This document shows, piece after piece, positions 24,884 through 33,989 of a DNA stretch of 64,000 nt. The stretch is from positions 1-64,000 of the forward strand of contig JBBRPA010000006.1 of NCBI GenBank assembly GCA_038228695.1. Reading direction: 5' to 3'. Made by a program: the position numbers and the translations under genes. Below the pieces are notes generated by a model. That model was not told where the DNA came from and ran no database searches. It was given only the letters and a program-made list of their open reading frames with translations. Source of the stretch: DASVRZ01 sp038228695 (GTDB lineage: Bacteria > Verrucomicrobiota > Verrucomicrobiia > Chthoniobacterales > DASVRZ01). Position 1 is the first letter of the stretch, and each line of letters starts with the position of its first letter.

Positions 24884-25434
24884 TCCGGCTCGATTTTCCA
24901 CCGGTAAGCACCGGGAACAGGAAGGCCGAGTTGGTCAAGAATGCGATGGACCACGGTGTCGGCGAGGGCGTTGAAATCGGCGGGCTTGCTATAATAAGAC
25001 GGCATCGCGGGCAAGACGATCGCGCCCGCTTCCATGACGCGGACGACGTTGCGGGCGTGGATGAGGTTCCACGGGGTCTCGCGCGGGACGAGGACGAGCG
25101 GGCGGCGTTCCTTCAAAAAAACATCGGCGGAGCGGAGGATGAGATTTTCGCTGGTGCCTTGGGCGATGCGGGCGAGCGTGCCCATGGAGCACGGGACGAC
25201 GACCATGGCGTCGAACAACGAGGAGCCGCTCGCGAAGGGGACGTTCATGGTTCTATCCGAGTGCTGTTGGACGCCTTCTGGCAAACGGAGCGGGCCGATT
25301 TCCTCGGCGATGACCTGCTTGGCATAGGGGCTGCAAACGAGATGCACCTCGTTGGCAACGCAGTCGATCTGGTCAAGGAGGCGCTGGAGATAAATCGAGC
25401 CGGAAGCTCCGGTGGCAGCGAGGACAAGTTTCAC
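24880..25434 (-). CDS. ubiX: Flavin prenyltransferase
   Basis: 184 residues. UbiX joins dimethylallyl phosphate to FMN, making the prenyl-FMN cofactor of UbiD decarboxylases. It has 'LAATGASGSIYLQRLL' (flavin phosphate binding), 'ASGSSLFDAMVVVPCSMGTLARIAQG', 'RPLVLVPRETPWN' and 'GAIVLPAMPSYY'. No ubiD is in the window. The start overlaps the stop of the M24 peptidase gene and its own stop overlaps the acyltransferase start, both by ATGA, so all three are translationally coupled. Confidence 0.93.
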   Translation of the reverse strand: MKLVLAATGASGSIYLQRLLDQIDCVANEVHLVCSPYAKQVIAEEIGPLRLPEGVQQHSDRTMNVPFASGSSLFDAMVVVPCSMGTLARIAQGTSENLILRSADVFLKERRPLVLVPRETPWNLIHARNVVRVMEAGAIVLPAMPSYYSKPADFNALADTVVHRILDQLGLPVPGAYRWKIEPE

Positions 25435-26552
25435 AGTTCGAGGGGTTTCGGGTGGGTGGAGAGGAGGCGGACGCCGGTGGCGGTAATAGTGACGACATCT
25501 TCGTGCCGGACGCCGCCGAGTCCATAGTAATAAAGGCCGGGTTCGACGGTGAGGACTTGGCCGGGCTGGAAAGTGGTGCGGGAAAAGCGCGGGATCTCGT
25601 GGAGGTCAAGACCGAGGCCGTGGCCGGTGCCGTGGAAAAAGCCGCTCCAGCGCCCGTCTCGGAGTTCGGTTGGGTAGCCACGCTGGGTAAAGAGATCTTT
25701 AATTTCGTCGTGGAGCGGTGCGCCGGGCACGCCGGGTTTCATTTTTTGCAGGGCGAGTTTCTGGCCGTCGAGAACGGTCTGCCAGAGTTGGCGCTGGGCG
25801 TCGCTGGCGCGGCCACGAACGACGGTGCGGGTGAGGTCGCCGAAGTAGCCGGATTTGGCGTCACGGGGAAAGATATCGAGGATAATGAGGGAGTGCGCTT
25901 TGAGGGGACCGGACCCGCGCTCGTGGGGATCGCAGGCTTGGTTGCCGCCAGCGACGATGGTGTTGGCAGGGAGTCCTCCAGCGCGAAGGATAGCGCTGTC
26001 GATCTCAGCGCGGAGGATTTCGGAGGTGAGCGTCTTACCGGCCCAGAGAAGGCGCGCGGCAGGTCCGATAATACTGGAGCGGAGGACTTCGAGGCCGCGG
26101 GTCATGCCGGCGTCGGTGATTTGCTGGGCGCGTTTGACGAGCTTGAGTTCGGCGGCGGATTTGGTTTCGCGTTCGGGATAGAAAAGGCCCTCGCAGGGCG
26201 TGAGCGCGATACCGGAGGCGGCGAGATTTTGGGCGAGGCCGAGCGGAAAATCTTCCGGGACGAGCGCTTTCTTTACCCGACGCAGCGCGAGAAATCCGAA
26301 GACCGATTCCGCGAACGACGGCTCGGGGCCGGACGGGCGGAGTTTGCGATTGAGATCGGAAAGCGGCACGATCTCGTCCACGCGGGCTTCGCGTTTTCCT
26401 CGGTCGATCTCGAGATCACTGAGGACGAGACTGCGGCGGCCGTTTTGCTCGAGAAAAATCACCGGGTCACTCACGGAAAACTGGGTCGCATAGCGCAAAT
26501 CGGCGGAGGTCTCGCTGGAAGCGACAATCAAACGGGCGGCATTTCGGCTCAT
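25431..26552 (-). CDS. M24 family Xaa-Pro aminopeptidase-like metallopeptidase
   Basis: About 373 residues: an N-terminal creatinase-like domain, then the pita-bread catalytic domain with 'FLDIFPRD..GYFGDLTRTVV' (metal-binding Asp pair), 'FFHGTGHGLGLDLHEIPRF' (His), 'LTVEPGLYY' and 'GVRHEDVVTITATGVRLLS' (Glu ligands). It would remove N-terminal residues before proline; exact substrate unknown. I prefer the ATG at 26552; the frame runs to a TTG at 26588. First gene of the three-gene minus operon. The mobile-element remnant lies immediately upstream, within about 85 bp. Confidence 0.88.
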   Translation of the reverse strand: MSRNAARLIVASSETSADLRYATQFSVSDPVIFLEQNGRRSLVLSDLEIDRGKREARVDEIVPLSDLNRKLRPSGPEPSFAESVFGFLALRRVKKALVPEDFPLGLAQNLAASGIALTPCEGLFYPERETKSAAELKLVKRAQQITDAGMTRGLEVLRSSIIGPAARLLWAGKTLTSEILRAEIDSAILRAGGLPANTIVAGGNQACDPHERGSGPLKAHSLIILDIFPRDAKSGYFGDLTRTVVRGRASDAQRQLWQTVLDGQKLALQKMKPGVPGAPLHDEIKDLFTQRGYPTELRDGRWSGFFHGTGHGLGLDLHEIPRFSRTTFQPGQVLTVEPGLYYYGLGGVRHEDVVTITATGVRLLSTHPKPLEL

Positions 26553-26637
26553 CGTGGTGAATTTACCGACAACGCAACCGAGTTCCAAGGGTTAAACGCA
26601 CGGTTTAAGAACGACCTAGAGCGGAACTGCGACGCTT

Positions 26638-26806
26638 TAGAGCGGTTTAAACAATACTATTGCCGCCACTTTGCGGCGGCGAGGGTCGTAGGACTGGGTC
26701 AGCAGCTCGGGCAGGGTGTTTTCACACAGCCGCTTCACTGCCGCCGCACCCCTGCAACCCCCGGCGCTCGCAAATCAGTGGCCACATTATTATTTAAAAC
26801 GCTCTA
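26638..26806. mobile_element. 169-bp MITE-like element with terminal inverted repeats and TA ends
   Basis: Left end TAGAGCGGTTTAAACAATA (26638-26656) and the complement of the right end, TAGAGCGTTTTAAATAATA (26788-26806), match at 17 of 19 positions. Both ends begin with TA, as expected when an IS630/Tc1-mariner-type element duplicates a TA target. The interior is too short for a transposase; on the minus strand two short open pieces remain ('VATDLRAPGVAGV' at one end, 'LPELLTQSYDPRRRK' at the other), which may be the two ends of a deleted parent gene. The right end supplies the stop codon of the HAD gene. The 56-bp right end recurs at 24164-24219. Confidence 0.7.
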
Positions 26807-27511
26807 ACCTCCGGCCAGCCACGGGATCAGATCGCTGATTCTTTCAATCTGATAAAATTTCTTCCCGACCAGATCGGCCTCCGCCACTTGCTCGTGCGAC
26901 CAAGTCACCGCATACGGCACATGAATCGCGACCGCGCCCATCTCGACCAGTGGCAGGATGTCCGAGCGGAGCGAATTGCCAACCATCAGAAACCGCTCCG
27001 GGGCGACGCCGTGCCGCTTGAGCAGACTTCGGTAGGTGGGGACGCTTTTCTCGGCGACCACCTCCAGCGCTTGGAAATAATCCCCCAGCCCGGAGCCGGC
27101 TAACTTGCGTTCCTGGTCGAGCAGATCGCCCTTGGTTAGGAGCATCAACCGCCAGTCGCGGGCGAGGGCGCGAATCGTTTCCTCGACACCCTCAAGCAAT
27201 TCCACTGGCGTCCGCAACATCTCCTGGCCCCAGTCAACGATGCGGCCGATTTCCGAGGCAGCAATGCGGCCCTCGGTCAGCTCGATCGCGGTCTCGATCA
27301 TGGACAGGGTGAAGGCTTTGATGCCGTAGCCGAAGTGTTGCAAGTTGCGCATTTCCGTCGCGAGGAGCCGTTCATCGATCCACTCCGCACTGTGAAACGG
27401 GAGGAGCATTTTGCGAAAGTTTTCCTGCGTCGCTTGGTAAAGCGGCTCGTTATGCCAGAGCGTGTCGTCCGCGTCGAAGGCAATCCAGTCGTAGGCAGCA
27501 GAGTCCGGCAT
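26804..27511 (-). CDS. HAD-superfamily hydrolase
   Basis: 235 residues with HAD motif I 'FDADDTLWHNEP' (nucleophile Asp), motif II Thr in 'LMLLTKGD', motif III Lys around 'VAEKSVPTYRSLL' and motif IV 'LMVGNSLRSDILP'. A helical cap sits between motifs I and II, so it is a phosphatase or dehalogenase-like enzyme of unknown substrate. The stop codon lies in the terminal repeat of the adjacent MITE-like element, so the insertion may have changed the last codons. The DoxX gene lies 14 bp upstream on the same strand. Confidence 0.85.
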   Translation of the reverse strand: MPDSAAYDWIAFDADDTLWHNEPLYQATQENFRKMLLPFHSAEWIDERLLATEMRNLQHFGYGIKAFTLSMIETAIELTEGRIAASEIGRIVDWGQEMLRTPVELLEGVEETIRALARDWRLMLLTKGDLLDQERKLAGSGLGDYFQALEVVAEKSVPTYRSLLKRHGVAPERFLMVGNSLRSDILPLVEMGAVAIHVPYAVTWSHEQVAEADLVGKKFYQIERISDLIPWLAGG

Positions 27512-27525
27512 GAATAGCTAGGAGA

Positions 27526-27864
27526 TCAGCGCGGCGAACGACTTGCGACCAGCGGCGGATCGAGCAGACCCGCGCCTTTGGTTAGGAAAATATGGAAAGC
27601 GAGGATGTTAATAATAACCGGACCGAGGAAAAGGAGGCCGAGGTTGCGCGTCTTCGGAATGGCCACGAGCAGGCCGCCCAGCAACTCGCAGGTTTTGACA
27701 AACGCCATGTAACCGGTCGGCCCAAAAGCGCCCATGAACATCGCGACGGGCGAATCTTTTGGCGGAGCGGGTTGTGCGGGCATTTTATCGAGGAAGAACA
27801 TCACCGAAAAGGCGACGAAGAGCAGGCCAAGCACGGCACCGACGAGATTGGTGAAGGTTTTCAT
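27526..27864 (-). CDS. DoxX-like small membrane protein
   Basis: 112 residues with four hydrophobic segments ('TNLVGAVLGLLFVAFSVMFFL', 'GYMAFVKTCELLGGLLVAIP', 'NLGLLFLGPVIINILAFHIFL'); the 'CELLGGLLV' stretch and the size are typical of the DoxX/DUF4870-like group. Function is unknown; relatives are linked to redox balance. The ATG at 27864 is preferred; longer frames would run into the divergent tRNA-Phe gene. It is 14 bp upstream of the HAD gene and likely co-transcribed with it. Confidence 0.75.
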   Translation of the reverse strand: MKTFTNLVGAVLGLLFVAFSVMFFLDKMPAQPAPPKDSPVAMFMGAFGPTGYMAFVKTCELLGGLLVAIPKTRNLGLLFLGPVIINILAFHIFLTKGAGLLDPPLVASRSPR

Positions 27865-27995
27865 GGGCGAAATTCTGGGGGCACCCCGGTTAGGTAGCAA
27901 GTTGGAACCACGAGGACCGCTGGAAAAAGAACTTGCAGAGGGGGCCGGACTGGAGTTTTCTACCAGTCCTTTGGCAGCTCTGCGCGGCCTAAAGC

Positions 27996-28068
<73 letters not shown>

Positions 28069-28155
28069 CCTTTCCGTTTCGGGGAAAATTCCGGGCTGTT
28101 TCCCGCGAATCCTTCCGCTGATGGAGGGCCACCCAACTGACCCGGAGCGCCCGTT

Positions 28156-29664
28156 TTATTCCGTTAGCCGACGAGTGATAGGCAGACCGTATTGCTGGGC
28201 CAGCGTCTCGGTGTCCTTCTCGACCGTCTTGGCGTCGATGTAGAGAGTCTTCGGATCTTCCGCGACTTCGATTTTGTGGAAGCCGTCCACAGGGGTTTTT
28301 AAAGCGGTGGCAAGGTCGGCGATGCTTTTTATCGTCTGGTTGTTCACTTTTTCAACCATGAGGTAACTCAACTGATCGTAGCCGATCGTGCTCGCGGCGG
28401 AAAAGATGTGGCTGATGAAGACGATTTGCCCGCGATCAGCAGGGAAAAGCTCGGATTGATAGCGGTCGAGATAGACGAATTTAACTGGCCCGTCCTTCTG
28501 CCAATTGGTGCCCCATTCGCGGAGATATTGGCGGCTGAGTTCTTGGAAGAGCAATCCGCCAAGGAGGATGAATTTAGGAGCGCGATCGTAAACGTAGGGC
28601 TGAATGGTGAAGGATTGTGGCAGGCGCTCCGCAGCCGTGGCGGTGGTCTCGCGGGTCTCCCCGGCACGAGAGTATTTGATCTTTAAGGTGTCGCCCACGT
28701 AATGTTCGGTGCTGATGAGGTGGTTGACGGAAATTTTTCCAAAAACCGGGTGCTCATAGTTGCCGTCGGGATCAATCGAATGACCGTCCACGGAAAGTAT
28801 AACATCGCCCGCCTGGAGCCCGGCCGTGGCCGCCGCGGTGCCAGCGTCGACGTGGCTAAGATAGATGCCGCCGTTGTCGATGGGGAGTTTGAGGTAGCGG
28901 CGGAGTTGCGGATCGCGGGTGACCTCGAAGGAGATGCCAGCACGTGGAAATCCTCGGTAGGTGGGCTCAGCGGCCGCTTTCAAAAAGTGCTGAATGACTG
29001 GCAGGGAAATGGACTCGATGGTCTGCGAGCGGGGGTCGAAGCGCAGGAGCAGCCCGGCCAGTTTGCCGTCCTTCACGATCGGAACGGAGTAGCTGTTCTC
29101 CCGGTATTGCAGGGCGGCAGTAATTTTGAAAACTAGATAGCTGTAATCCTCCAACGCGTAACGGCCAACCTCGCAAGAGGTGACCAGTCCGCTAGTGGCG
29201 ACGAGAGTGCCGCTGTTTTCGAGTTGCCAGATGTCGAGGCGGTCGCCGGTCTTCACGCTGTTGGCGGTGGTCAGGCTGCTAAGAGATTCGAGAAATTTCG
29301 GTTCCTCCGCGGCAAGCAGGGCGAGGTTGGCCTCGTAATCGACGGCGAGCAGACGGGCCGCAACTTTTTCACCAGAGGCGCCTTTTTCGAGTTCGATGTA
29401 GCTTTTGTTGGCCACCAATTCGGCGGTGACGAGGACTTTGTTGCCAGGCAGAACCACGCCGAGGGCACGCCGAGTGACAGCAGGTTTTTTCGACCAAGGG
29501 CGCGCAAAGTCGAATGCCTGGGTGGTGCCGTTGACGCGGACCACGGCGAGCGGTTTGCCTACGGCGACGGGCTTTTCCTCCGCCTGCGTGGATCGCAGCG
29601 GCGCAATCAACGAAAGGACGACGACAGCGACGAGACGGCAGAGAGGGATGGGCGGAAGGGTCAT
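28156..29664 (-). CDS. Degenerate HtrA-like protein (pseudo-protease) with PDZ domain
   Basis: 502 residues with a signal peptide ('LCRLVAVVVLSLIAPLRSTQA'). It aligns by eye with its neighbour, the active HtrA-like protease: 'VVLPGNKVLVTAELVANKS' replaces 'VITGNRILTNAHVVSNT' (catalytic His to Glu), 'YEANLALLAAEEPKF' replaces 'HDCDLAVLDVENPDF' (Asp to Asn), and the Ser loop reads 'ENSYSVPIVKDGK' instead of 'GNSGGPVMQDGK'. A PDZ domain ('GLQAGDVILSVDGHSI') and the shared C-terminal region ('APKFILLGGLLFQELSR') are kept. It is likely catalytically dead and acts as a partner or chaperone. It starts 1 bp after the neighbour's stop. Confidence 0.85.
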   Translation of the reverse strand: MTLPPIPLCRLVAVVVLSLIAPLRSTQAEEKPVAVGKPLAVVRVNGTTQAFDFARPWSKKPAVTRRALGVVLPGNKVLVTAELVANKSYIELEKGASGEKVAARLLAVDYEANLALLAAEEPKFLESLSSLTTANSVKTGDRLDIWQLENSGTLVATSGLVTSCEVGRYALEDYSYLVFKITAALQYRENSYSVPIVKDGKLAGLLLRFDPRSQTIESISLPVIQHFLKAAAEPTYRGFPRAGISFEVTRDPQLRRYLKLPIDNGGIYLSHVDAGTAAATAGLQAGDVILSVDGHSIDPDGNYEHPVFGKISVNHLISTEHYVGDTLKIKYSRAGETRETTATAAERLPQSFTIQPYVYDRAPKFILLGGLLFQELSRQYLREWGTNWQKDGPVKFVYLDRYQSELFPADRGQIVFISHIFSAASTIGYDQLSYLMVEKVNNQTIKSIADLATALKTPVDGFHKIEVAEDPKTLYIDAKTVEKDTETLAQQYGLPITRRLTE

Positions 29665-29665
29665 G

Positions 29666-31144
29666 TTAGCGAGCCGGTGCATTAGCGAGGTTTTGTTCCC
29701 GGGTGACGTTGTAGCGGCTGAGGATGCGATTGCGCGCAGCCTCGACGAGACTACTTTCGAGCACGGCAGGACGGCCACTGCCGACAAATTGGATGACGTA
29801 GGTTTCCTGCTTCTCGGCGAAGGCGGCGGCGAGATCGTCGAGGACTTTTATCGGCTTGCCGTTGATGCTTTGGATCACTTCGCCTTGGAATTGGCTTAGG
29901 TAGGTATTAACCGGGTCCGGCAGGATGCTACTGAGGACGATCAAATCCGGATGCTCGCTGTAACGCTCGTCGGTAATATAGGAGGAATAAAAATAGCGGG
30001 TGCGCAGTTCGTCGATGGTGACTGCCGCCATGAAGTCGCGGTTGACGGGCTCGAAGAGAAGGCCCGCGAAAAGAACGAAGCGCGGCGGCGTGTCGTAGGT
30101 GTTTGCCTGCATAAGATAGGGCCAGGCGGATTTGAGGGTGACTTTCGCAGTGAGCGGTTGGCCGTTGCGCAGGAGTTTGAAGGTGACGGTGTCGCCTTTG
30201 AATTTCCGTTCGACGATCTCGGTCATCTCGATCCGATCCTTCCCGAGCTCGACAAATCCGTCGCTCGCGATCGGGATGTCATCAAGGCTAAGCAAGATGT
30301 CTCCGGGCTGCAAAACGCCGGCACACGATCCGGCTTGGGAAACACTGGAAACGAGGATGCCGTCGTCGTCGTCGGGAATCTTCAGCGCGGCGCGCATGGC
30401 CGGATTAACGAGCCTGAAATACTCGATCGAGAGATCGACGTAGCGGTCATAACGCCCATCCTCGATGTCCTTCAGGAAACGCTTCACCACTGGCGTAGGA
30501 ATCATGTAGGCAACATTCTGCGCCTGGTCGCCGGTGTAACCTTGGAACGCCACCCCGACCACCTTGCCATCTTGCATGACGGGACCGCCCGAATTACCGG
30601 GGTTGATCGGCGCGTCGATTTGGATGGCCAGATGCGAGTCGATCCCGGAATGGGAGTAGGACTGGAAATCGATTCGCGAAACAATTCCGCGCGTGACGGA
30701 CATCAAGTCCCCGCCAATCGGAAATCCATATGCGGAAACAATCGTCTCAATCTCCGGGATTCCACCAAGCGCGAGTGGCGAAGAGCCTTTGAAAAAATCC
30801 GGGTTCTCCACATCGAGGACCGCCAGGTCGCAGTCGTGCGCAATAAATTTCACATACGCGACGTATTTCTTCGGGTCGCCTTGGCGTTCCACGGTAAGGA
30901 ACCGGGTATTGCTGACGACGTGCGCATTAGTCAGGATGCGGTTGCCAGTGATGACAAAGCCAGCGCCGACTCCGCCGCTGACCGGACCCGAATTCCACGG
31001 GGCTTTGTAGTCAACGTCCTGCTCGGTGCAGGTGATGCGGATAAGGCTTTTGCGGATTTCCCGGGCTTCCAGACTGGGGGCAGCGACCAGGGCGGTCCGA
31101 AAAAGGAACGTGAGAAGAACAAGCGGAAGCAGGCGCGAAATCAT
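29666..31144 (-). CDS. HtrA/Deg-like serine protease with PDZ domain
   Basis: 492 residues, exported by a signal peptide ('LLPLVLLTFLFRTALVAAP'). The trypsin-like domain has an intact triad: His75 in 'LTNAHVV', Asp106 in 'DLAVLDV' and Ser185 in 'NPGNSGGPV'. A PDZ domain follows ('GVLQPGDILLSLDDIPI'), then a long C-terminal extension with a second PDZ-like part ('FQGEVIQSINGKPIKVLDDLAAAF'), resembling the plant Deg9/Deg2 type rather than classical DegP. It would act in periplasmic protein quality control. A degenerate paralogue follows after 1 bp, so the pair is one operon and perhaps one complex. Confidence 0.9.
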   Translation of the reverse strand: MISRLLPLVLLTFLFRTALVAAPSLEAREIRKSLIRITCTEQDVDYKAPWNSGPVSGGVGAGFVITGNRILTNAHVVSNTRFLTVERQGDPKKYVAYVKFIAHDCDLAVLDVENPDFFKGSSPLALGGIPEIETIVSAYGFPIGGDLMSVTRGIVSRIDFQSYSHSGIDSHLAIQIDAPINPGNSGGPVMQDGKVVGVAFQGYTGDQAQNVAYMIPTPVVKRFLKDIEDGRYDRYVDLSIEYFRLVNPAMRAALKIPDDDDGILVSSVSQAGSCAGVLQPGDILLSLDDIPIASDGFVELGKDRIEMTEIVERKFKGDTVTFKLLRNGQPLTAKVTLKSAWPYLMQANTYDTPPRFVLFAGLLFEPVNRDFMAAVTIDELRTRYFYSSYITDERYSEHPDLIVLSSILPDPVNTYLSQFQGEVIQSINGKPIKVLDDLAAAFAEKQETYVIQFVGSGRPAVLESSLVEAARNRILSRYNVTREQNLANAPAR

Positions 31145-31230
31145 GCAGGGTGCGCCAGACTATGGAGGCACTCTGCGCGGCTGTAAACCGGCCTTCTGTA
31201 AAAAAATACGCGTTCCGCGTTCCTCAAGAT

Positions 31231-31395
31231 TTACACCGGAGGTCGGCGTCCGAAAATGAACGAGACGATGAACATAACGAGAAACACTAGGAAGAGGATT
31301 TTGGCAAATCCAGCGGCGGTTCCGGCAATGCCCCCAAATCCGAGGACGGCGGCAATGAGTGCGATGATGAGAAATGTGATGGCCCAAGAAATCAT
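31231..31395 (-). CDS. DUF1328 small membrane protein
   Basis: 54 residues with two hydrophobic helices ('AITFLIIALIAAVLGFGGIAG', 'ILFLVFLVMFIVSFIFG'), which is the whole DUF1328 (YtjA-like) family pattern. Function is unknown; homologues are often stress-induced. The start at 31395 has an AAAAGGAG Shine-Dalgarno six bases upstream, and the longer frame upstream overlaps the tRNA-Pro gene. Confidence 0.88.
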   Translation of the reverse strand: MISWAITFLIIALIAAVLGFGGIAGTAAGFAKILFLVFLVMFIVSFIFGRRPPV

Positions 31396-31485
31396 AGGAG
31401 TCTCCTTTTTGTTGTTAGCTTTCACCCCAGAGATCGCTCCTCGGACACCGTCCGCGTGTAAAAACTGTGACTCGTGTGAAAAAAA

Positions 31486-31559
31486 TCGGGCTGACGTGAT
31501 TCGAACACGCGACCTCTTGAACCCCATTCAAGCGCACTACCAAGCTGTGCTACAGCCCG
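31486..31559 (-). tRNA. tRNA-Pro (GGG)
   Basis: 74-nt cloverleaf on the minus strand: acceptor CGGGCTG/CAGCCCG with discriminator A, anticodon stem CTTGA/TCAAG, loop ATGGGGT (anticodon GGG) and T loop TTCGAAT. The CCA end is not encoded. Confidence 0.96.
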
Positions 31560-31691
31560 TTTTTTGGCAGAGCTCTAAGATTCCTGCAGAAAATCAAAAC
31601 TGCAAGCGCGGAATACCCGGGCGTTGCCGGATTTAGGAAATGCTCGTCAACGCTGGCAAAAAATCGCATTTTTTTCCGAGTCCCAATTGCC

Positions 31692-33989
31692 ATGAGTCGA
31701 ACGCCCACCCAAATGTCGGAAGATCTGCGCACCGGCGCGCTGATTTACCATCGGTTGCCAAGGCCGGGAAAACTCGAAATTCAGCCCACCAAACCCCTCG
31801 GCAACCAGCGCGATCTTGCCCTCGCCTATTCGCCCGGCGTTGCTGCGGCTTGTGAGGCGATCGTCGAGGATCCGGCTCAGGTTGGCGAACTGACCGCACG
31901 ACAAAATCTCGTTGGCGTAATCACGAATGGCACGGCGGTCCTCGGTCTGGGCGACATCGGACCGCTCGCGGCGAAACCGGTGATGGAAGGCAAGGCGGTG
32001 CTCTTCAAAAAATTCGCCGGAATCGACGTATTCGACATCGAGGTGAACGAAAAGAACGTGGAGAAATTCGTCGATGTTGTTGCCGCGCTCGAACCTACTT
32101 TTGGCGGCATCAATCTCGAGGACATCAAAGGCCCGGAATGTTTCGAAATCGAGGAACGGTTGCGGGAGCGGATGGGCATACCGGTATTTCACGATGACCA
32201 GCACGGGACCGCGATCATTGTTAACGCAGCCATTCGTAACGGAATGGAACTCGCCGGGAAAAAACTTTCCGAGATTAAAATCGTCTGCTCCGGCGCGGGT
32301 GCGGCCGCACTGGCTTGCCTTAACCTGCTCGTTTCGCAGGGGGCCACGCGCAAAAATATCTGGGTGAGTGATCTCGAGGGCGTCGTTTACCGAGGGCGGG
32401 AAAAACTTATGGACCGCTGGAAATCGATCTACGCGCAGGACACCGCCGCGCGCACGCTCGACGAGATCATCGGCGATGCAGACGTTTTTTTAGGTCTCTC
32501 CGCCGGTGGCGTTTTGCAGCCAGCGATGGTCGCAAAAATGGCACCACGCCCACTCATCATGGCGCTCGCGAATCCGACGCCGGAGATTCTGCCAGCGGAG
32601 GCGTTTGCCGTTCGCTCCGATGCAATGATCTGCACTGGACGCTCGGATTATCCTAACCAAGTGAACAACGTCCTCTGCTTTCCCTACATTTTTCGCGGGG
32701 CGCTAGATGTTGGCGCCCGGACGATTAACGAGGAAATGAAAATCGCCGCAGTGGAGGCGATCTCGCAATTAGCGCGCGAGGCCCCATCGGACGTTGTGGC
32801 GCTAGCCTACGGCGGTTCGGCACCGCCTTTCGGTCCGAACTCACTCATCCCGTCGCCTTTCGATCCACGGCTGATTTTGCGGATCGCTCCGGCCGTGGCC
32901 CGGGCGGCGATCGCGAGCGGAGTAGCCGCGCGTCCGATCACCGATTTCGAAGCTTACAACGATCAGCTCGACCGCCTCGTGTCCCGGTCTGGGTTCATCA
33001 TGAAACCCATTTTCGCGCAGGCCAAGAGCGACCCCCGTCGGGTAATTTACACAGATGGCGAGGATGAGCGCGTCCTGCGCACCGTCCAAGTGGTGCTTGA
33101 AGAAAAAATCGCCCAACCCATTTTAATCGGTCGCCCCGATGTGGTTAGCAGTCGCATCAAACGCTTCGGGCTTTCCATCCGTCCGGGAATCGATTTCGAG
33201 TTAATCAATCCGGCGGACGATCCACGTTACCGGGATTATGTTAGCACCCTAATCTCGGTCGCCGGCCGCAAAGGAATGACTCCCGATGCCGCGCGCGCTT
33301 TGGTCCGAACTAACACTACCGTGATCGGCGCAATCGCCGTCCAACGCGGAGACGCGGATGCGATGCTCTGCGGCTTAGAGGGTCGCTTCCACACCCGCCT
33401 CCGTTTCATTCGGGATATCATCGGACTGGCTCCCGGCGTGAGCGAACTTTCCGCCATGTCGCTCCTCGTCACCCAGCGCGGAAATTTTTTCCTGGCCGAT
33501 ACTCAAGTCCGCCTCGATCCGTCCGCCGCCGAGATCGCAGACATGGCCATTCAGATTGGCGATCACGTCCAGCGCATGGGCATCACGCCAAAGATTGCAC
33601 TGCTTTCCGACAGCGACTTCGGTGAGTTTGATTCTCCGTCCGCGCTGAAAATGCGGGAAGCGCTCCGGCTCATTCGCCAGCTCAAACCCACGCTGGAAGT
33701 GGACGGGGAAATGCAGGCCGACAGCGCGCTTTCGCAAGTCATTCGCGACCGCGTGTTGCAGGACTCCACTTTAAAAGGCGAAGCTAACGTGCTAATTATG
33801 CCGAACCTCGACTCGGCGAACATCGCCTATCAGTTGGTCAAGGTTCTTTCCGACGCGCTACCAGTCGGCCCGATTCTCCTCGGCGTCGCCAAACCAGCGC
33901 ACATTCTCACTCCATCGGTCACTGCCCGCGGCATTGTTAACATGACCGCAATCGCCGTGGCCGAGGCGCAGGCGCAGTTGCGAGGTTAG
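31692..33989 (+). CDS. maeB: NADP-dependent malic enzyme with phosphotransacetylase-like C-terminal domain
   Basis: 765 residues, the length of bacterial MaeB. The malic enzyme half (1-~425) has 'ALAYSPGVAAACEAI', 'TNGTAVLGLGDIGPLA', 'VFHDDQHGTAIIV', the Rossmann 'VCSGAGAAALACLNLL' and 'ALANPTPEI'. The second half is a phosphotransacetylase-like domain ('YTDGEDERVLRTVQVV', 'VLIMPNLDSANIAYQLVK', 'GPILLGVAKPAHILTPS') that in MaeB binds acetyl-CoA and regulates rather than catalyses. It decarboxylates malate to pyruvate, making NADPH. Its stop overlaps the convergent HAD gene by 4 bp. Confidence 0.95.
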   Translation: MSRTPTQMSEDLRTGALIYHRLPRPGKLEIQPTKPLGNQRDLALAYSPGVAAACEAIVEDPAQVGELTARQNLVGVITNGTAVLGLGDIGPLAAKPVMEGKAVLFKKFAGIDVFDIEVNEKNVEKFVDVVAALEPTFGGINLEDIKGPECFEIEERLRERMGIPVFHDDQHGTAIIVNAAIRNGMELAGKKLSEIKIVCSGAGAAALACLNLLVSQGATRKNIWVSDLEGVVYRGREKLMDRWKSIYAQDTAARTLDEIIGDADVFLGLSAGGVLQPAMVAKMAPRPLIMALANPTPEILPAEAFAVRSDAMICTGRSDYPNQVNNVLCFPYIFRGALDVGARTINEEMKIAAVEAISQLAREAPSDVVALAYGGSAPPFGPNSLIPSPFDPRLILRIAPAVARAAIASGVAARPITDFEAYNDQLDRLVSRSGFIMKPIFAQAKSDPRRVIYTDGEDERVLRTVQVVLEEKIAQPILIGRPDVVSSRIKRFGLSIRPGIDFELINPADDPRYRDYVSTLISVAGRKGMTPDAARALVRTNTTVIGAIAVQRGDADAMLCGLEGRFHTRLRFIRDIIGLAPGVSELSAMSLLVTQRGNFFLADTQVRLDPSAAEIADMAIQIGDHVQRMGITPKIALLSDSDFGEFDSPSALKMREALRLIRQLKPTLEVDGEMQADSALSQVIRDRVLQDSTLKGEANVLIMPNLDSANIAYQLVKVLSDALPVGPILLGVAKPAHILTPSVTARGIVNMTAIAVAEAQAQLRG

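Noticed and set aside
25452..26807. Long plus-strand frame over the M24 peptidase
   Set aside because: Antisense shadow; no domains, Gly/Glu-rich composition typical of reverse frames in this GC range.
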